Positions 5,433-12,233 of a DNA stretch of 14,332 nt are shown piece by piece (the stretch's first letter is position 1; every line of letters begins with the position of its first letter). Position numbers and translations under genes: made by a program. Origin of the DNA: Clostridiales bacterium (lineage in GTDB: Bacteria > Bacillota > Clostridia > WRLR01); the NCBI GenBank assembly GCA_031263625.1, contig JAISFK010000070.1, forward strand, positions 1 to 14,332, given 5' to 3'. The notes under the pieces are model-generated. The model searched no databases. It saw nothing but the letters and a program-made list of their open reading frames with translations, and was not told the origin of the DNA.

Positions 5433-7110
5433 CTTGGGGACGTCCACGTCGGAAATAGCGTATGTTGCAGATGGCAAGCCGGTTCTGATTCCAAACAGCC
5501 TCGGCAAGGCGGTGACGCCGTCCGTGGTGCATATCGGAGCAGAGGGCGAGATTCTGGTGGGGGAGCCGGCCTCCGAATACCTTCTCACCCGCCCCGAGTG
5601 CACATTTATGGAAGTCAAGCGCATGACGGGCAGCGGGCAGGCCATGAGCGCCCATGGCAAGGAGTACTCGCCCGAGCAGATCCAAAGCCATATCATCCGC
5701 TATCTCGTCGAGTGCGCGGAAAAGCACCTGGGCGAGGAGATCAAGCGGGCCGTTGTCACCGTGCCGGCATATTTTACCGACGTCCAGCGCCGCGCGACCA
5801 TCAAGGCCGGCGAGCTGGCGGGGATTTCGGTGGAGCGCATAATCAACGAGCCGACGGCAGCCGCGCTGGACTATGGCCTGGCAAACCTGTCCCAGTGCAA
5901 GAACATGCTCGTGTACGACCTTGGCGGCGGCACGCTGGACATAACGGTGCTGGAGCTGTTCGAGGGCGTCATCGACGTGAAGGCCGGCAACGGGAACAAC
6001 CGCCTGGGCGGCAAAGACTTCGACGAGGCGCTCATGCTGGCTCTCGCCGACCCGGAGGGGGACAGGCGCGCGCTCATGCGCCTGAAAAATGCCGCAGTGG
6101 AGTGCAAAATCGCGCTGAGCGCGCAGGAGAGCCATTTCGTGTCGCTGCCCTTTTTGTATGCCGGCGAAGGCGGAAAAGCGGTTTCCGTTGAGAGAGCCGT
6201 CACAAGGGACGAGTTCGAGGGCCTGATACGCGAAAAGGTCGAATCCACCCGCGCGCCCATGCTGTCGGCGCTGTCCGACGCGGGGCTGTCGAGGGACGAG
6301 CTGGATCTCGTGCTGCTGGTGGGCGGCTCTACCCGCATCCCGTGCGTGAGGCGGCTCGTGGAGGAAGTCCTGAACATAGCCCCCCGCTCGCTCGTGGATC
6401 CGGATCTGACGGTCGCGCGCGGGGCGGCCATACAGGCGGCCATTCTGGAGGGCCGCCTGAGCGGGGACGCGGCGGGCCTCGTGCTGACCGACGTGTGCCC
6501 GTACACGCTCGGCACGTCGGTGGTGGTGGATAGCGTTTTTGGGGACAGGCTCGTGTTCGACCCGCTCATCCCCCGCAACACAGCCATTCCGGCCGATATT
6601 TCAAAAATATACTTTCCCGCGCACGATTACCAGACAAAGGTGGATATCGTGGCATTTCAGGGCGAGTCGGAGGATCCGAAAAACAACGAGCGCCTCGGGG
6701 AGGTGTCGCTGACGGGGATCCCGCCCGCCCGCGAGGGCAAGGAGCCGGTGGAAATTACGTTTTCCTACGATATGAACGGCATTTTGCAGGTCAGGGGGAA
6801 GGTGGTGTCCACAGGGAAGGAAGTTTCCGCGGAAATCAATACCGCAGGCGTGGAGCCGTTGCCATCCCTGGACATATCAAAATGGGAGGGAGCGCCGGGC
6901 GCGAAGCGATTCAGGCCCATCCTGCGCAAGGCGGAGAAGAAGATTTGCGCCGGCGCGGCGAGCAGCGGCGAGCTCAGGTCGCTCGTGCGGCAGATCAAGG
7001 AGGCGCTGCTGCTGGAGCGCATGGAGCATGCCGAGGAACTGAAGGACGTGCTTGTGGATCTCATGGAGTTTGCGGATCGCATGGATGAGACGGGGGACGA
7101 CTATGACTGA
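5311..7110 (+). CDS. DnaK-like Hsp70 chaperone with NTS-repeat N-terminal extension
   Basis: A 599-residue ATP-dependent Hsp70, shorter than E. coli DnaK (638). The conserved start, MGRIVGIDLGTS, begins only at residue 34; residues 1-33 are NTS repeats. ATPase motifs are present: IDLGTS (40-45), VKRMTG (the catalytic-Lys region), INEPTAAALDYGL, YDLGGGT (202-208), GGKDFDEAL and LVGGSTRIPCVRRL. The linker is VLTDVCPYTLGT from about residue 391 (LLLDVTPLSLG in DnaK). A beta substrate domain follows to about 510, then a short helical lid that ends in DDYD rather than the usual EEVD or EEVKDKK tail. The nucleotide domain also has a shortened segment after GGKDFD, as in minor Hsp70s. It overlaps the GrpE-like gene by 122 bases and the next gene by 8. 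It is probably a secondary, specialised Hsp70; a separate housekeeping dnaK is expected elsewhere but not visible here. Confidence 0.95.
   Translation: MSSMDNTSNTSNTSNTSSTSGMGNTSNTSNTSGMGRIVGIDLGTSTSEIAYVADGKPVLIPNSLGKAVTPSVVHIGAEGEILVGEPASEYLLTRPECTFMEVKRMTGSGQAMSAHGKEYSPEQIQSHIIRYLVECAEKHLGEEIKRAVVTVPAYFTDVQRRATIKAGELAGISVERIINEPTAAALDYGLANLSQCKNMLVYDLGGGTLDITVLELFEGVIDVKAGNGNNRLGGKDFDEALMLALADPEGDRRALMRLKNAAVECKIALSAQESHFVSLPFLYAGEGGKAVSVERAVTRDEFEGLIREKVESTRAPMLSALSDAGLSRDELDLVLLVGGSTRIPCVRRLVEEVLNIAPRSLVDPDLTVARGAAIQAAILEGRLSGDAAGLVLTDVCPYTLGTSVVVDSVFGDRLVFDPLIPRNTAIPADISKIYFPAHDYQTKVDIVAFQGESEDPKNNERLGEVSLTGIPPAREGKEPVEITFSYDMNGILQVRGKVVSTGKEVSAEINTAGVEPLPSLDISKWEGAPGAKRFRPILRKAEKKICAGAASSGELRSLVRQIKEALLLERMEHAEELKDVLVDLMEFADRMDETGDDYD
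5326..5409 (+). repeat. 9-base tandem repeat translated in two overlapping frames
   Basis: The unit AACACGAGC repeats four times, followed by the variant AGTACGAGC, a spacer GGCATGGGC, three more units (one with AAT), and GGC. The Hsp70 frame reads NTS repeats with GMG spacers; the GrpE-like frame reads EQH, EQY and ERHGQ. Because the unit is a multiple of three, gain or loss of copies keeps both frames open. The second ATGGGC (5410) sits where a canonical Hsp70 would start. Confidence 0.9.
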
Positions 7111-7792
7111 GCCGCTTGGGCGCGCGTGCTACCTGCTCGCGCTTTCGTCGGCGGAGCGGGGGGATTTGAGCGCCGCCGCGCGGCTGGCCGCTGCGGCCGC
7201 CGTGTCGCTAGGGACCGCGCAAGGAGTTGTCGCGCAAGGCGCTGCGGCGAATGGCGGCGCCGGTTCGCCTGGGGCCGCTGAAGCAGCCCATGGAGGCGCC
7301 GCGCCGCAAGAAGCAGCCCAGACCGGCGCAATGCCGGCCGGAGCGGCGCAGGGCGTTGCGGCTCCAGATGCTATGGCTTCGGGCGTTGCGGCTCCGGACG
7401 CTGCGCCCGCAGCGAACGCCCGCCGCCTGTTGGGGCTTTGCCTGTATGAGCTTGGAGACACGGAAAATGCCGCAGGCATCCTTGCCGCCTTTCCCGACTT
7501 GGCGCGCGAGGCGCGGGAGGCCTGCGAGCGGGAGCGGGACGGGCTTGCCGAGACTGGGCGGCTCGCGCGGCTCGGAAAATGGCGGGCGGCGCTGCGCACG
7601 GCTGAAAAAATCCCGCACCAGAGCGCGCGGCTGCTGAACATACGCGGCTGCATACTCGCCGGGGCGGGGCGGTACGCCATGGCGGGCAGGCTGTTCGCCA
7701 TGGCGGCGGAAAAGGACGCGGGCGGCCGCGCCGCGCGGGAATATCTCGCGGAAGCCGCGAGGCAAAAGCAATCTCTTTGGAGGATGCGCTAA
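7103..7792 (+). CDS. Small TPR-like protein of the chaperone operon, with Ala/Gly/Pro-rich insertion
   Basis: A 229-residue protein not matched to a named family. Start ATG 7103 overlaps the Hsp70 TGA by 8 bases; GGGGGA at 7092-7097 is a modest ribosome site. Residues 5-37 form a TPR-like helix pair (ACYLLALSSAERGDLSAAARLA). A low-complexity stretch of about 75 residues follows (Ala, Gly, Pro and Gln, with GVAAPDA twice). Further TPR-like helices begin at NARRLLGLCLYELGD and include RLARLGKWRAALRTAEKIP and NIRGCILAGAGRYAMAGRLFAMAAEKD, with the small-residue spacing of TPRs. No signal peptide or membrane helix is seen. Its place between Hsp70 and the J-like gene suggests a cytoplasmic adaptor or client-binding partner (inference). 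The insertion appears to interrupt the helical array. Confidence 0.75.
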   Translation: MTEPLGRACYLLALSSAERGDLSAAARLAAAAAVSLGTAQGVVAQGAAANGGAGSPGAAEAAHGGAAPQEAAQTGAMPAGAAQGVAAPDAMASGVAAPDAAPAANARRLLGLCLYELGDTENAAGILAAFPDLAREAREACERERDGLAETGRLARLGKWRAALRTAEKIPHQSARLLNIRGCILAGAGRYAMAGRLFAMAAEKDAGGRAAREYLAEAARQKQSLWRMR

Positions 7793-9160
7793 ATGGGCTT
7801 AGAGGCTTGCAACAATTACTATGAGCGCCTGGGCGTGGACAAGGCGGCGGGGGCGCAGCAGATCAAGAGGGCGTACTACACGCTCGTGAAGCAGTTTCCG
7901 CCGGAGCGGTTTCCGGAGGAGTACAAAAGCCTTCGCGCCGCATATGACACGCTTTCGGACGAAAAGAGCCGCGCGGATTATGACAGCGGGCAGCTGCTGC
8001 CCAAGGGCGCGGTCGCGCTCATGGCTCAGGCCAAAAAGCTGGACGCAGTTGGCTGGCACACCCGATCCGCCGAAGTATACGAGCAAGTGCTTAGGATGTA
8101 TCCGGGGCTTGAGCAGGCAATGACCGCGCTGGCCATCGCCTATGAGGAGCAGGATAAAAACGGCAAAGCCGCCTCCCTGTGGGAGAAGCTGTGCGCGCGG
8201 GATCCGAAAAACGCGGTGAGCGCCTATAGGCTCGCCCGGGCCTATGAGCGCCGCAGCTGGCGAAAAAAGGCGATCGCGCAGTACAAGCGCGCACTGGAGC
8301 TGGACGACGGCAACGCAGACTGCTGGATGGCGCTGCTCAACTGCCTGAGCGAATATCTGACAAAGGTCGATTTGCGCGAATTTTGCGAGCAGGGCATTCT
8401 GGCGCTGCGATCGCGGAACCGGGAAAGTATTCGCCTTTACGCGCATATGGCGTATTACAGCGCGCCGGCGAACATGGACGCCGCAGAGCGCTGCTTGGGC
8501 GAGATCGTCCGAATTCTGCGCGCGGGGGGTGCGCGCGACTGCGACCCTGAAACCATTGTCCAGTTTTTGCTGGAGCAGGCGCTTCAGCAAAAGTATTACT
8601 CCTTTATACCCTATATACGGAAAATGTCCGAAGCAGTCGCGATCAAGGACAGCGAATTTCAAGACGCGCTGAACAAGGCTTTCCGCGTGCCGGACATTAT
8701 CGCTCTTGGAAAGCGGGGGTTTTCCAAAAAGCTCCAGATTCTCATTGACACGCTGAACTACGGTTGCGACTGCGATAATTGCAGGCTCAACAAACTGTCC
8801 TTGGAATATTTTATTCTGGAGGAAGGCGAGGCGGGCCGCGCGGGGATTCTGCGGTTGCGCGAAGAGTTTCCGAACCTGTACGCGCTGCACGCCGATTTTT
8901 TCGGCGAGGTGCTGCGCTCGCGCGACATGAAAAAATTGCTGTACCGGCGGGAAAAGGCGCTTTCAAAAGAGGGGATCACGCCCGACTGGAGCGTGTATGA
9001 CGAGGCGTCCGACCTGTCGGGGGTCGTTGATCAGGCCGGCGTCGCATCCGAACCCGCATTCGAGCCGGCCGCCGCCAAGACCATGCCGAAAACGGGCCGA
9101 AACGACCCGTGCCCATGCGGGAGCGGCAAAAAGTACAAGAACTGCTGCGGGAAGCTGTGA
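7793..9160 (+). CDS. J-like domain / TPR / SEC-C zinc-motif protein
   Basis: A 455-residue protein with three parts. Residues 7-64 have the J-domain pattern: YYERLGVDKAAGAQQIKRAY, a second helix, then YKSLRAAYDTLSDEKSRADYD. The loop that should read HPD reads PPE (FPPERF, residues 35-40), so canonical stimulation of Hsp70 ATPase is doubtful. Residues about 75-190 carry TPR-like repeats (SAEVYEQVLRMYPG; GKAASLWEKLCARDPKN; KKAIAQYKRALELDDGN). A CxCxxC cluster lies at 325-330. The C-terminus (about 436-455) is a SEC-C motif, NDPCPCGSGKKYKNCC, the zinc site found at the end of SecA, where it contacts SecB and the ribosome. ATG 7793 abuts the previous stop codon, with GGAGG at 7779-7783. As last gene of the chaperone operon it is the likely J-partner or targeting factor; cysteine-rich parts probably bind zinc. 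Confidence 0.88.
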   Translation: MGLEACNNYYERLGVDKAAGAQQIKRAYYTLVKQFPPERFPEEYKSLRAAYDTLSDEKSRADYDSGQLLPKGAVALMAQAKKLDAVGWHTRSAEVYEQVLRMYPGLEQAMTALAIAYEEQDKNGKAASLWEKLCARDPKNAVSAYRLARAYERRSWRKKAIAQYKRALELDDGNADCWMALLNCLSEYLTKVDLREFCEQGILALRSRNRESIRLYAHMAYYSAPANMDAAERCLGEIVRILRAGGARDCDPETIVQFLLEQALQQKYYSFIPYIRKMSEAVAIKDSEFQDALNKAFRVPDIIALGKRGFSKKLQILIDTLNYGCDCDNCRLNKLSLEYFILEEGEAGRAGILRLREEFPNLYALHADFFGEVLRSRDMKKLLYRREKALSKEGITPDWSVYDEASDLSGVVDQAGVASEPAFEPAAAKTMPKTGRNDPCPCGSGKKYKNCCGKL

Positions 9161-9241
9161 TCTGGCAAAGCCGGCGCTGGCCTGCCAATACAGAGTTGGG
9201 CCGGGCCGGGGGAGCGTCGCGTTGCAAAGCGATTTTGCGGA
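9161..9241. other. Gap between the chaperone operon and the IclR-family gene
   Basis: These 81 bases are GC-rich. A weak GC hairpin around GCCGGCGCTGGC (9171-9182) has no T-run, so it is not called a terminator. The only notable signal is the small dyad before the regulator gene. Confidence 0.35.
9224..9238. promoter_or_regulatory. Dyad GCAAA-N5-TTTGC before the IclR-family gene
   Basis: GCAAAGCGATTTTGC is a 5+5+5 inverted repeat ending three bases before ATG 9242. IclR-family genes are often autoregulated, and AAA-N5-TTT has the same geometry as the dyad at 4451-4467. A five-base arm can occur by chance, so support is weak. Confidence 0.3.
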
Positions 9242-10063
9242 ATGGAATGGTGTCATTTGAACTCAGCGAAAAACCAGTCGGCGGAAAAGGCGCTGCTTGT
9301 CATAGAATATCTCGCCTCGGGCGACAACGAGCCGAAGCGGCTGCAGGACATAGCGGTCGGCCTGTCCATGAGCAACAGCACCGTTTTCCGCTTTTTGCAG
9401 TCCCTGTCGCAGAGCGGCTATGTCAGCCAGGAGCCTGACTCGTCGCGCTATTTTCTGACGACGAAGATATGCTCGGTGGCATACCGCGTGTCGTCGAACC
9501 TGCACCTGTACGATCTCGCGCTGCCGATCATGAGGCGGCTCGCGGACGAGTTCGACGAGTCGGTCTGCCTCGCGATCGAGCAGGACATGACGGTCGTCTA
9601 CGTCGGCGTGATACAGGGGCCGAACCAGATGCTGCGCGCGGCGCAGTACATAGGCAACCGCGCCCCCATGCACTGCACAGGCGTAGGCAAGCTGCTCCTG
9701 CTGAACTTCTCCGAATCGGACATAGACAGGCTCATCGAGCGGAAGGGGCTCCCGGCGCTGACCGCCAACACGCTGACCGCCAAGGCCGCGCTGATGGCGG
9801 AGCTTGACGCGGCGCGCAAAAACGGCTATGCGTTTGACAACGAGGAGTGCGAGATAGGCGCGAGGTGCCTGGCCGTGCCCGCGCGCGACTACACGGGCAA
9901 GGTGGCGGCCGCCATGAGCGTCACGGGGCCGATCTCCCGCATGTCGGACGACAAAATCAGGGGCCGGCTTGGCGCTCTGGCGGAGGCCGGGCGCATGCTG
10001 TCCGCCGCGCTGGGGCACGGCGGAGGCCCACTTTCCGGACCCGCTTTGCGCCCGAACGCCTGA
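9242..10063 (+). CDS. IclR-family transcriptional regulator
   Basis: A 273-residue regulator of normal IclR length. The N-terminal winged helix-turn-helix (about 10-75) reads QSAEKALLVIEYLA, then LQDIAVGLSMSNSTVFRFLQSLSQSGYV. The C-terminal effector domain shows the family landmarks YVGVIQG, NRAPMHCTGVGKLLL, NGYAFDNEECEIGARCLAVPARDYTG and AAMSVTGP; the Cys of GARCLAVP is the conserved ligand-pocket position. Such proteins bind small organic acids, for example glyoxylate (AllR, IclR) or sugar-acid derivatives (KdgR). The ligand here is unknown, but the window also holds a glyoxylate-carboligase-like enzyme. The start is uncertain: ATG 9242 has only a weak GCGGA site, while TTG 9257 would give MNSAKNQSAEKAL, an N-terminus more typical of the family. 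It stands alone, downstream of the chaperone operon and convergent with the ABC genes. Confidence 0.9.
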   Translation: MEWCHLNSAKNQSAEKALLVIEYLASGDNEPKRLQDIAVGLSMSNSTVFRFLQSLSQSGYVSQEPDSSRYFLTTKICSVAYRVSSNLHLYDLALPIMRRLADEFDESVCLAIEQDMTVVYVGVIQGPNQMLRAAQYIGNRAPMHCTGVGKLLLLNFSESDIDRLIERKGLPALTANTLTAKAALMAELDAARKNGYAFDNEECEIGARCLAVPARDYTGKVAAAMSVTGPISRMSDDKIRGRLGALAEAGRMLSAALGHGGGPLSGPALRPNA

Positions 10064-10117
10064 TCGCCTGTGCTTCCCGTCTGCCTGCCCGTGATCCCGC
10101 CTGATTGCCCGCCCGCC

Positions 10118-12067
10118 TCACTCGAACTGCGACGCGTACATCGCGGCGTAGACGCCCTTGTTCTGCAGCAGCTCGCCGTGCGAGCCGCTTTCCACTATGT
10201 CGCCGCCGCTGACGACGAGTATGCGGTCGGCGTTGCGTATCGTGGACAGCCGGTGCGCGATGACGAAGCACGTCTTGCCGCTCATGAGCTTGCGCATGGC
10301 CTCCTGGATCAGAAATTCCGTGTGCGTGTCAACGTTCGACGTGGCCTCGTCGAGTATCAGTATTCGCGCGTCCACTAGCATCGCCCGCGCTATGGCGATC
10401 AGCTGCTTCTGCCCCTGCGAGATATTCAGGCCGTCCTCGCTCAAAACCGTGCGGTAGCCCAGCGGGAGCTGAGCGATGAACGAGTGGATTTTCGCCGCTT
10501 TCGCTGCGGCGACTATCTGGCTTTCGGTCGCGCCCTGGTTGCCATACGCGATGTTTTCGGCGACTGTGCCGTGAAATAGCCACGTGTCCTGCAGCACGAG
10601 CGCGAAAGACTTGCGCAGGCTCCCGCGCGTCAGCAGCGAGATGTCCCGCCCGTCCAGCGATATCCTGCCCGAATCAGGGTCGTAGAATCGCATGAGCAGG
10701 TTGATGATCGTGGTCTTGCCCGCGCCCGTCTGCCCGACAATGGCGATCAGCGAGCCGGGCGGGGCGGTCAGGTCGAGCGAGCGGATGATCTTCTTCTCAG
10801 GGGTGTATCCAAACTCCACGCCCCGCATTTCGACAAGCCCGCCGGCGCGTCCGGCGGCGGCAGTGGTTGCGCCACCTGCGGCCTCCGTTGCTCCCGCAGG
10901 CCCAGCAACCGCAGTTGTTGCGCCACCCATGCCCCCCGCAGCCAGCGCGCCGCCCGCCTCCCGCGCAGCCATGGCCGCCGCAACGTCTGCAGCGTCTGCA
11001 ACATCTGCAGCGTCTGCAACATCTGCGGCATCTGCGGCGCCCGGCGCGTCCGGCGGCTCCGGCAGCTCGTCCAATATCGCGAAAACGCGCTCGGCCGCAG
11101 CGCAGGCGGACTGTATCTCGTTGACGATGTTCGCCATCTCGTTGATCGGCCCGGAAAACTTGCGCGAGTACAGCACGAAGGACGACAGGTCGCCCAGCCT
11201 GATCATGCCGTTCATGTACATTATCGCGCCGAACACGCTGATCAGCGTCAGCGAGAGGTTGTTGACGAAGTTGACGGACGGCCCCATCGCGCTGTTGTGG
11301 TACTCGGCCTGATAGTATGCCTCGACCGCGTCGCCGTTTTTCTCGTCGAAGCGCGCCAGGAACGTCTTTTCCCTGTTGTACGCCTTGATCGTCTTGTGCC
11401 CCGATATGATCTCCTCGACGTACCCGTTGAGGACGCCCAGCTTCTGCGAGCGCTTGCGGTACAGCGGATGCACCTTGCGCGCCATGTGGCGCGTGAACAG
11501 CACGGACACGGGTATGGACACGGCGAACACCAGCACGAGCGGCGGCGACAGCAGGATCATCATCGCGAGCGAGCCGACCACCGTTATGGCGCTGGCGCTG
11601 GCCTGAATCAGGTCGTTGGACAGCGAGGTCGCGAGCGTGTCTATGTCATACGAGATGTGGCTCACGATGTCGCCCGCCTGATACCTGTCGAAATAGCTCG
11701 TCCGCAGCGTCAGCAGCTTGCCCTGGACATCCTTGCGCAACTGGTATATGACCAGCTGGGACAGCCTTATCATGACGACGGACAGCGCGTAGCCCAGCGC
11801 GGACGACAGCAGGTAAAAGCCGAACATGAGCCCGCAGTAAAAGAACACGCTCCCAAAATCGACGCGCCCGGCGCCCGGCTCGATGCTGTTGATCGCGTAG
11901 CCCGACAGCGTGGGGCCGACGAGCGCCAAAAGGTTGCCCACCAGGGCCATGCAGATCGCGACGGCGAGCATTGGCTTGTGCGCCGCCAGGTATTTCCATA
12001 TGCGAAGCAGCACCAGGCGCAGGTTTTTCGGCCTTTCATGGCTCTGGTTGCTTCTCGGCTGTGGCAT
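10118..12067 (-). CDS. ABC exporter half-transporter, consensus-site subunit
   Basis: A 649-residue half-transporter: six-helix exporter domain (about 25-330) then an ATPase. The transmembrane part carries exporter-type motifs such as SYFDRYQAGDIVSHISYDIDTL and GHKTIKAYNREK. ATPase motifs: A-loop Tyr in FGYTPEK, Walker A GQTGAGKT (445-452), Q493, signature ISQGQ (549-553, degenerate from LSGGQ), Walker B ILILDE with catalytic E574, and H605 in IAHRLS. So this subunit supplies a complete Walker B and His switch but a degenerate signature. Between the domains, residues about 340-412 are an Ala/Asp/Val- and Ala/Gly/Thr-rich linker with tandem repeats. ATG 12067 has GGGAGGG at 12074-12080. It lies 112 bases downstream of its partner gene in the same operon. 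Substrate unknown; drugs, peptides or lipids are all exported by this family. Confidence 0.93.
   Translation of the reverse strand: MPQPRSNQSHERPKNLRLVLLRIWKYLAAHKPMLAVAICMALVGNLLALVGPTLSGYAINSIEPGAGRVDFGSVFFYCGLMFGFYLLSSALGYALSVVMIRLSQLVIYQLRKDVQGKLLTLRTSYFDRYQAGDIVSHISYDIDTLATSLSNDLIQASASAITVVGSLAMMILLSPPLVLVFAVSIPVSVLFTRHMARKVHPLYRKRSQKLGVLNGYVEEIISGHKTIKAYNREKTFLARFDEKNGDAVEAYYQAEYHNSAMGPSVNFVNNLSLTLISVFGAIMYMNGMIRLGDLSSFVLYSRKFSGPINEMANIVNEIQSACAAAERVFAILDELPEPPDAPGAADAADVADAADVADAADVAAAMAAREAGGALAAGGMGGATTAVAGPAGATEAAGGATTAAAGRAGGLVEMRGVEFGYTPEKKIIRSLDLTAPPGSLIAIVGQTGAGKTTIINLLMRFYDPDSGRISLDGRDISLLTRGSLRKSFALVLQDTWLFHGTVAENIAYGNQGATESQIVAAAKAAKIHSFIAQLPLGYRTVLSEDGLNISQGQKQLIAIARAMLVDARILILDEATSNVDTHTEFLIQEAMRKLMSGKTCFVIAHRLSTIRNADRILVVSGGDIVESGSHGELLQNKGVYAAMYASQFE
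10981..11040 (-). repeat. Tandem repeat encoding ADV-ADA units in an ABC linker
   Basis: On the plus strand the 18-base unit AGCGTCTGCAACATCTGC occurs twice in tandem (10991-11008 and 11009-11026), with partial units on both sides. On the coding strand each unit reads ADVADA. The period is a multiple of three and the frame is kept. It lies between the transmembrane and ATPase domains. Confidence 0.85.
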
Positions 12068-12086
12068 CCGCCGCCCTCCCTTTCGC

Positions 12087-12233
12087 TATTTCTTCCTTAT
12101 TCCCGCCTTATTCCTGCCTTATTTCTTCCTTATTCCTGCCTTCGGATCCATCATTTCTCCATTCAGATCCATTATATCTTCATTCAGGCAGATCCATTAT
12201 TTCTTCCTTCAGAATTTCTTCCCTCAGATCCAT
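12087..12233 (-). repeat. Pyrimidine-rich tandem repeats across the ABC intergenic gap and upstream gene's tail
   Basis: Two repeat families on the plus strand. TATTTCTTCCTTATTCC occurs at 12087-12103 and 12120-12136. AGATCCAT (or GGATCCAT) occurs at 12144, 12165, 12190 and 12226, followed mostly by TATTTCTTC-like sequence. On the coding strand the latter reads MDL plus Lys/Glu, so the last residues of the upstream ABC protein (MDLREEILKEEIMDLPE) are themselves repeat-derived and the repeats continue past its stop at 12180. No terminator is seen in the gap, consistent with one operon. Confidence 0.75.

Noticed and set aside
4512..5696. Minus-strand frame through the GAGTTC repeats and the GrpE-like gene
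   Set aside because: It is a shadow of the GrpE-like and Hsp70 genes; its translation is poly-Leu/Val where the 9-base repeat lies, with no domain.
7799..8890. Minus-strand frame opposite the J-like/TPR/SEC-C gene
   Set aside because: The plus strand encodes clear J-like, TPR and SEC-C motifs; the opposite frame matches nothing.
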